Shown one piece after another: positions 61,819 through 64,000 of a DNA stretch of 64,000 nt. A program made the translations under genes and the position numbers. This DNA comes from Wagnerdoeblera sp046292685 (GTDB taxonomy: Bacteria > Pseudomonadota > Alphaproteobacteria > Rhodobacterales > Rhodobacteraceae). The stretch lies in contig NZ_JBKBQM010000005.1 of the NCBI RefSeq assembly GCF_046292685.1, positions 1 to 64,000 of the forward strand, in the 5' to 3' direction. How positions within the stretch are numbered: the first letter of the stretch is position 1; the number at the start of each line of letters is the position of its first letter. The notes beneath the pieces are model-generated. The model was given only the letters and a program-made list of their open reading frames with translations, ran no database searches and was not told where the DNA came from.

Positions 61819-62502
61819 TCAGGCGCTGACCGTCACGCCCCCCAGGCCAAGCCCCTGGTCGCGCAAGGCCGCGGCCAGGCGCCCCAGGTGGTGCGTGGCC
61901 ACGAAACTGGCGTGAAACCGGCTGGGCGCCACCAGATCCACCGCGCCGCCTTCGGCTTCGCGCAGGCGCAAGGGCGCGAACCAGGCGGCAAAGATCGCGC
62001 TGTCCTCGGCCTGCAACCGGGCGCGGGCGCGGTCCCAGCCGCTGGCGCCGGGCGGCATCTCGGGCACGGCGGCGCGCGGAAAGGCCACCACGTTCGGCGC
62101 CGCCGGCGCAGCCCCCTGCCCGCCCATCCGGGCGGCAAAATCCGGGCCGACCGCACCCCAGGCCGGTTCGGTCACCGCGCGCACCGCTTCGATGTCCAGC
62201 CCGTGCACCGCCACCCGGCCCCGCGCCGCCGGCCGCTTGACCACCAGCCAGCCCATATCGCGCAGGCGCGCCATCTCGCGCTTGACGGTGCGTTCGTCCA
62301 CCGCCCACAGGGCTGCGATTTCCGCCTGACCCACGGCAAGCTCGTCGGCCAGCCAGTTGTAACGCGCCACGATCAGCGTGATGAAGCGCAGGACCAACCG
62401 TTGCAGGTGCTTGTCGCCGGCACAGGCAAAGGCGCCGAGCGCCGTGAGGATGTCGTATTTGCGCGCCGCTGCATGCGGACCCGCGGGCCGTGCCAGTTTC
62501 AT
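61819..62502 (-). CDS. DnaA-like plasmid replication initiator
   Basis: A 227-residue protein. The N-terminal half is a winged-helix region (KYDILTALGAFACAGDKHLQR, then VGQAEIAALWAVDERTVKREMARLRDMGW). The C-terminal ~70 residues resemble the DnaA N-terminal domain (WDRARARLQAEDSAIFAAWF and APSRFHASFVATHHLGRL). This layout, divergent from a parA, is that of the DnaA-like replicases of Rhodobacterales plasmids and chromids. There is no AAA+ or DnaA DNA-binding domain. A good AAGGAG site precedes the ATG at 62502. Confidence 0.75.
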   Translation of the reverse strand: MKLARPAGPHAAARKYDILTALGAFACAGDKHLQRLVLRFITLIVARYNWLADELAVGQAEIAALWAVDERTVKREMARLRDMGWLVVKRPAARGRVAVHGLDIEAVRAVTEPAWGAVGPDFAARMGGQGAAPAAPNVVAFPRAAVPEMPPGASGWDRARARLQAEDSAIFAAWFAPLRLREAEGGAVDLVAPSRFHASFVATHHLGRLAAALRDQGLGLGGVTVSA

Positions 62503-62672
62503 CGCCTGCTCCTTGCCCCAGGGGTCGGGGCGGGGGCTCTGCCGGCCCCTTGGTTGACCCGGGATCACAACGTTAATCCCGAACATGCGCCTATTTGCGT
62601 CCTGCTTTCCGATTCTGTCAAGCCCAAGCCACAGCCGGGGCGTTTTCCGCCCTGCATCCGATCGGAACGAAA

Positions 62673-62694
62673 GGTTCAATGGTATTGGGGGACA
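62673..62694 (+). repeat. 22-nt origin segment shared with the relic origin at 20316
   Basis: GGTTCAATGGTAT followed by TGGGGGACA, 20 of 22 bases identical to 20316-20337 and in the same orientation relative to parA. Conservation outside coding DNA suggests a functional origin element. Confidence 0.6.
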
Positions 62695-62837
62695 TGCTGG
62701 CTGACACCCAAAGGGCCGGAAATGTCCCCTCAACCCGATGGGGTCCGCGCTGCATGTCCCCCCAAATCCTGTGGCGCCTCGGCGCCCCGACCGAATCGCC
62801 CTTGGCCTTGCCCGCGTCCTTTGGCGCAAGGCCGGGC

Positions 62838-62855
62838 ATTTCCCCGCGGGGAAAT
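62838..62855. promoter_or_regulatory. perfect 18-bp palindrome ATTTCCCCGCGGGGAAAT, candidate parS site
   Basis: A perfect dyad 83 bp upstream of the parA start. The same 18 bp recurs inside parA at 63917-63934. Two exact copies flanking or inside a partition gene are what a ParB-binding parS site looks like; autoregulation of the par operon by the upstream copy is likely. Confidence 0.65.
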
Positions 62856-62937
62856 CCGGGTGCAGTATATTTGCATTTGCGCCGATTGCAAAATCCACGT
62901 ATTTTCTGATCGATGCAGAAATAACGCCGAGGCTTCG

Positions 62938-64000
62938 ATGTTCACTCACAAGGATCTGCTGCAACTGCGCGACACCTCGCTGAAGATGCAGGGCTGGATC
63001 CGCAAGCAGACCTTCTCGCCCGAGATGGAAAAGACCCTTCGCCGCTTCTCCAGCTGGGAGGTGGCGGAGCTGATCTTCAAGGTCAACCAGTCCACCTTTC
63101 GCGGCCGCCTGGCCGCCGAACCCGGCCTGCCCGATGGCGAGGTCGAGGAAGATGGCCGCCAGCGCTGGTTCAGCCTGGACGAGATCAACGAGATGCGGCG
63201 CAAGATGAAGATCAACCGCAAGAGCCTGCTGCCCTATCGCCCGGCCGGCAAGCGCGCGATCCGCGCCGCCATCGCCAACTTCAAGGGCGGTGCCGGCAAA
63301 TCCACCGTGGCGCTGCATCTGGCCCATGCGGCGGCGCTGGATGGCTACCGGGTGCTGTGCATCGACTTCGACCCCCAGGCGACGCTCAGCCACTCGATGG
63401 GCCTCAACGACGTGGCCGAGGAACACACCGTCTGGGGCATCATGGCGCGCGACCTGATCCGCGAGACCGACCGGATGAACCGCAGCGCGCAAGGTGCCGA
63501 ATCGGGTGCCGCCCTGCCGCGCCGCCGCCTGCCCGCGCAGATCACAGGCATGGGCCTTGGCGACCTGCGCGCCCCCGACTTCATCAAGCCGACCTGCTGG
63601 TCCACCATCGACCTGGTGCCAAGCTGCGCCAACGCCGCCTTCGTCGAATTCGCCAGCGCGCAATACCGCCACCTCAACCCGGACTGGAGCTTTTTCGCCG
63701 CCGTCTCGCGCTGGCTGGACCAGCTGCCCGACGATGCCTACGACCTCATCCTGTTCGATTGCCCGCCGGCCATCGGCTATCAGTCGATGAACGCGGTGTT
63801 TGCGGCCGATGTGCTTTATATCCCCTCCGGCCCCGGCTACTGGGAATACGACAGCACCACCAGCTTCATCGGCCAGCTGGCCGAAGCGCTGGAGGACTTG
63901 TCCGCCGGCTTTGCCGATTTCCCCGCGGGGAAATCGACCCTGCCCAAGGCGTTTCTCGACATCCGCTTCCTGCTCACCCGTTACGAGCCCGGCAACGACC
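62938..64000 (+). CDS. parA: plasmid partition ATPase ParA (runs off the window)
   Basis: 354 residues are visible; the C-terminus lies beyond the edge. A N-terminal HTH domain (~1-105: SSWEVAELIFKVNQSTFRGRL, FSLDEINEMRRKMKI) is followed by the ParA ATPase with deviant Walker A ANFKGGAGKSTVALHL (~118-133), DFDPQATLSHSMGL, and Walker B LILFDCPPAIGYQS. This is the large, autoregulating ParA type of plasmid and chromid par loci; parB should follow. It is divergent from the DnaA-like initiator. A degenerate relative lies at 20322-20818. Confidence 0.93.
   Translation, partial: MFTHKDLLQLRDTSLKMQGWIRKQTFSPEMEKTLRRFSSWEVAELIFKVNQSTFRGRLAAEPGLPDGEVEEDGRQRWFSLDEINEMRRKMKINRKSLLPYRPAGKRAIRAAIANFKGGAGKSTVALHLAHAAALDGYRVLCIDFDPQATLSHSMGLNDVAEEHTVWGIMARDLIRETDRMNRSAQGAESGAALPRRRLPAQITGMGLGDLRAPDFIKPTCWSTIDLVPSCANAAFVEFASAQYRHLNPDWSFFAAVSRWLDQLPDDAYDLILFDCPPAIGYQSMNAVFAADVLYIPSGPGYWEYDSTTSFIGQLAEALEDLSAGFADFPAGKSTLPKAFLDIRFLLTRYEPGND
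63916..63935. promoter_or_regulatory. second copy of the palindrome, inside parA; candidate parS site
   Basis: GATTTCCCCGCGGGGAAATC is a perfect 20-bp dyad whose inner 18 bp equal 62838-62855. It lies within the parA coding sequence, encoding DFPAGKS. Retaining an exact palindrome inside a gene points to selection for protein binding. Confidence 0.65.

Larger units (their letters stand above)
62503..62937. other. putative replication origin region between dnaA-like gene and parA
   Basis: A 435-bp gene-free stretch between divergent replication and partition genes, the usual place for the origin and shared promoters. It contains the 22-nt segment also found in the relic origin, the perfect 18-bp palindrome ATTTCCCCGCGGGGAAAT, and an AT-richer 60 bp just before parA (GCAGTATATTTGCATTTGC onward) suited to unwinding or promoter function. 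I see no exact TTATCCACA box. Confidence 0.55.

Noticed and set aside
1..64000. CRISPR arrays, insertion sequences, prophage, rRNA
   Set aside because: No regularly spaced repeats, transposase motifs, phage genes or rRNA sequence were recognised on either strand.

Overview
The DNA is very GC-rich, gene-dense and full of 1-4 bp stop/start overlaps. An fdsGBACD formate dehydrogenase operon in Rhodobacter order, opgGH, TRAP and branched-chain-type ABC transporters, and a DnaA-like/ParA replication locus point to an alphaproteobacterium of the Rhodobacterales (Rhodobacter/Paracoccus relatives). The right end (61819-64000) looks like the replication and partition region of a DnaA-like replicon, so the window probably lies on a plasmid or chromid. 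It also carries a tRNA-Ser(UGA), ilvD and a complete formate dehydrogenase, which favours a chromid or an integrated replicon over a dispensable plasmid.

Layout. 1-416: remains of a broken M24 peptidase. 413-7296 (-): fdsR-fdsG-fdsB-fdsA-fdhD-fdsD. 7409-16399: a transport/reductase locus. Seven genes chained by ATGA overlaps (TIGR04076, aldo/keto reductase, LivG, LivF, LivH, LivM, substrate-binding protein) lie divergent from a GntR regulator and an aldo/keto reductase fused to a RidA domain. 16409-19907 (-): opgG-opgH for periplasmic glucans, opgH with an apparent frameshift. 19908-20818: relic of a second origin (consensus DnaA box, 22-nt segment shared with the live origin, broken parA). 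21034-25645: a DUF1612-type HTH gene, then kdgK-uxaA-uxuA for hexuronate breakdown. 25806-30743: ilvD, divergent from a dctPQM TRAP transporter. 30888-33775: a flavin monooxygenase and two decayed genes (Old Yellow Enzyme type, pirin).

33827-41833 (+): an eight-gene glycan cluster combining a CDP-sugar pathway (RfbF, RfbG, C-methyltransferase, Gfo/Idh oxidoreductase, second methyltransferase) with GtrA, a GtrB-like lipid-carrier glycosyltransferase and a large polytopic membrane protein. I read it as a Gtr-type glycan-modification system that makes its own CDP-derived, C-methylated deoxysugar. It ends against tRNA-Ser(UGA). 42312-49800 (-): an operon like the E. coli ydjX-ynjBCDF group, headed by a TVP38/TMEM64 protein fused to a mercuric-reductase-like flavoprotein and by a ten-codon leader ORF. 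49895-60528: three amidohydrolases, a hydantoin-racemase-like protein, a flavin reductase and a peptide-type ABC transporter. A deletion there has fused the truncated 5' ends of a GntR gene and the substrate-binding protein gene. 60615-61814: pcaF-like thiolase. 61819-64000: DnaA-like initiator, a ~435-bp origin region and a divergent parA, with two copies of a perfect palindrome that are good parS candidates.

Broken genes are frequent (M24, parA relic, opgH, OYE, pirin, gntR, peptide-binding protein), so the replicon has been rearranged and is decaying in places. I found no CRISPR array, rRNA, intact insertion sequence or prophage.
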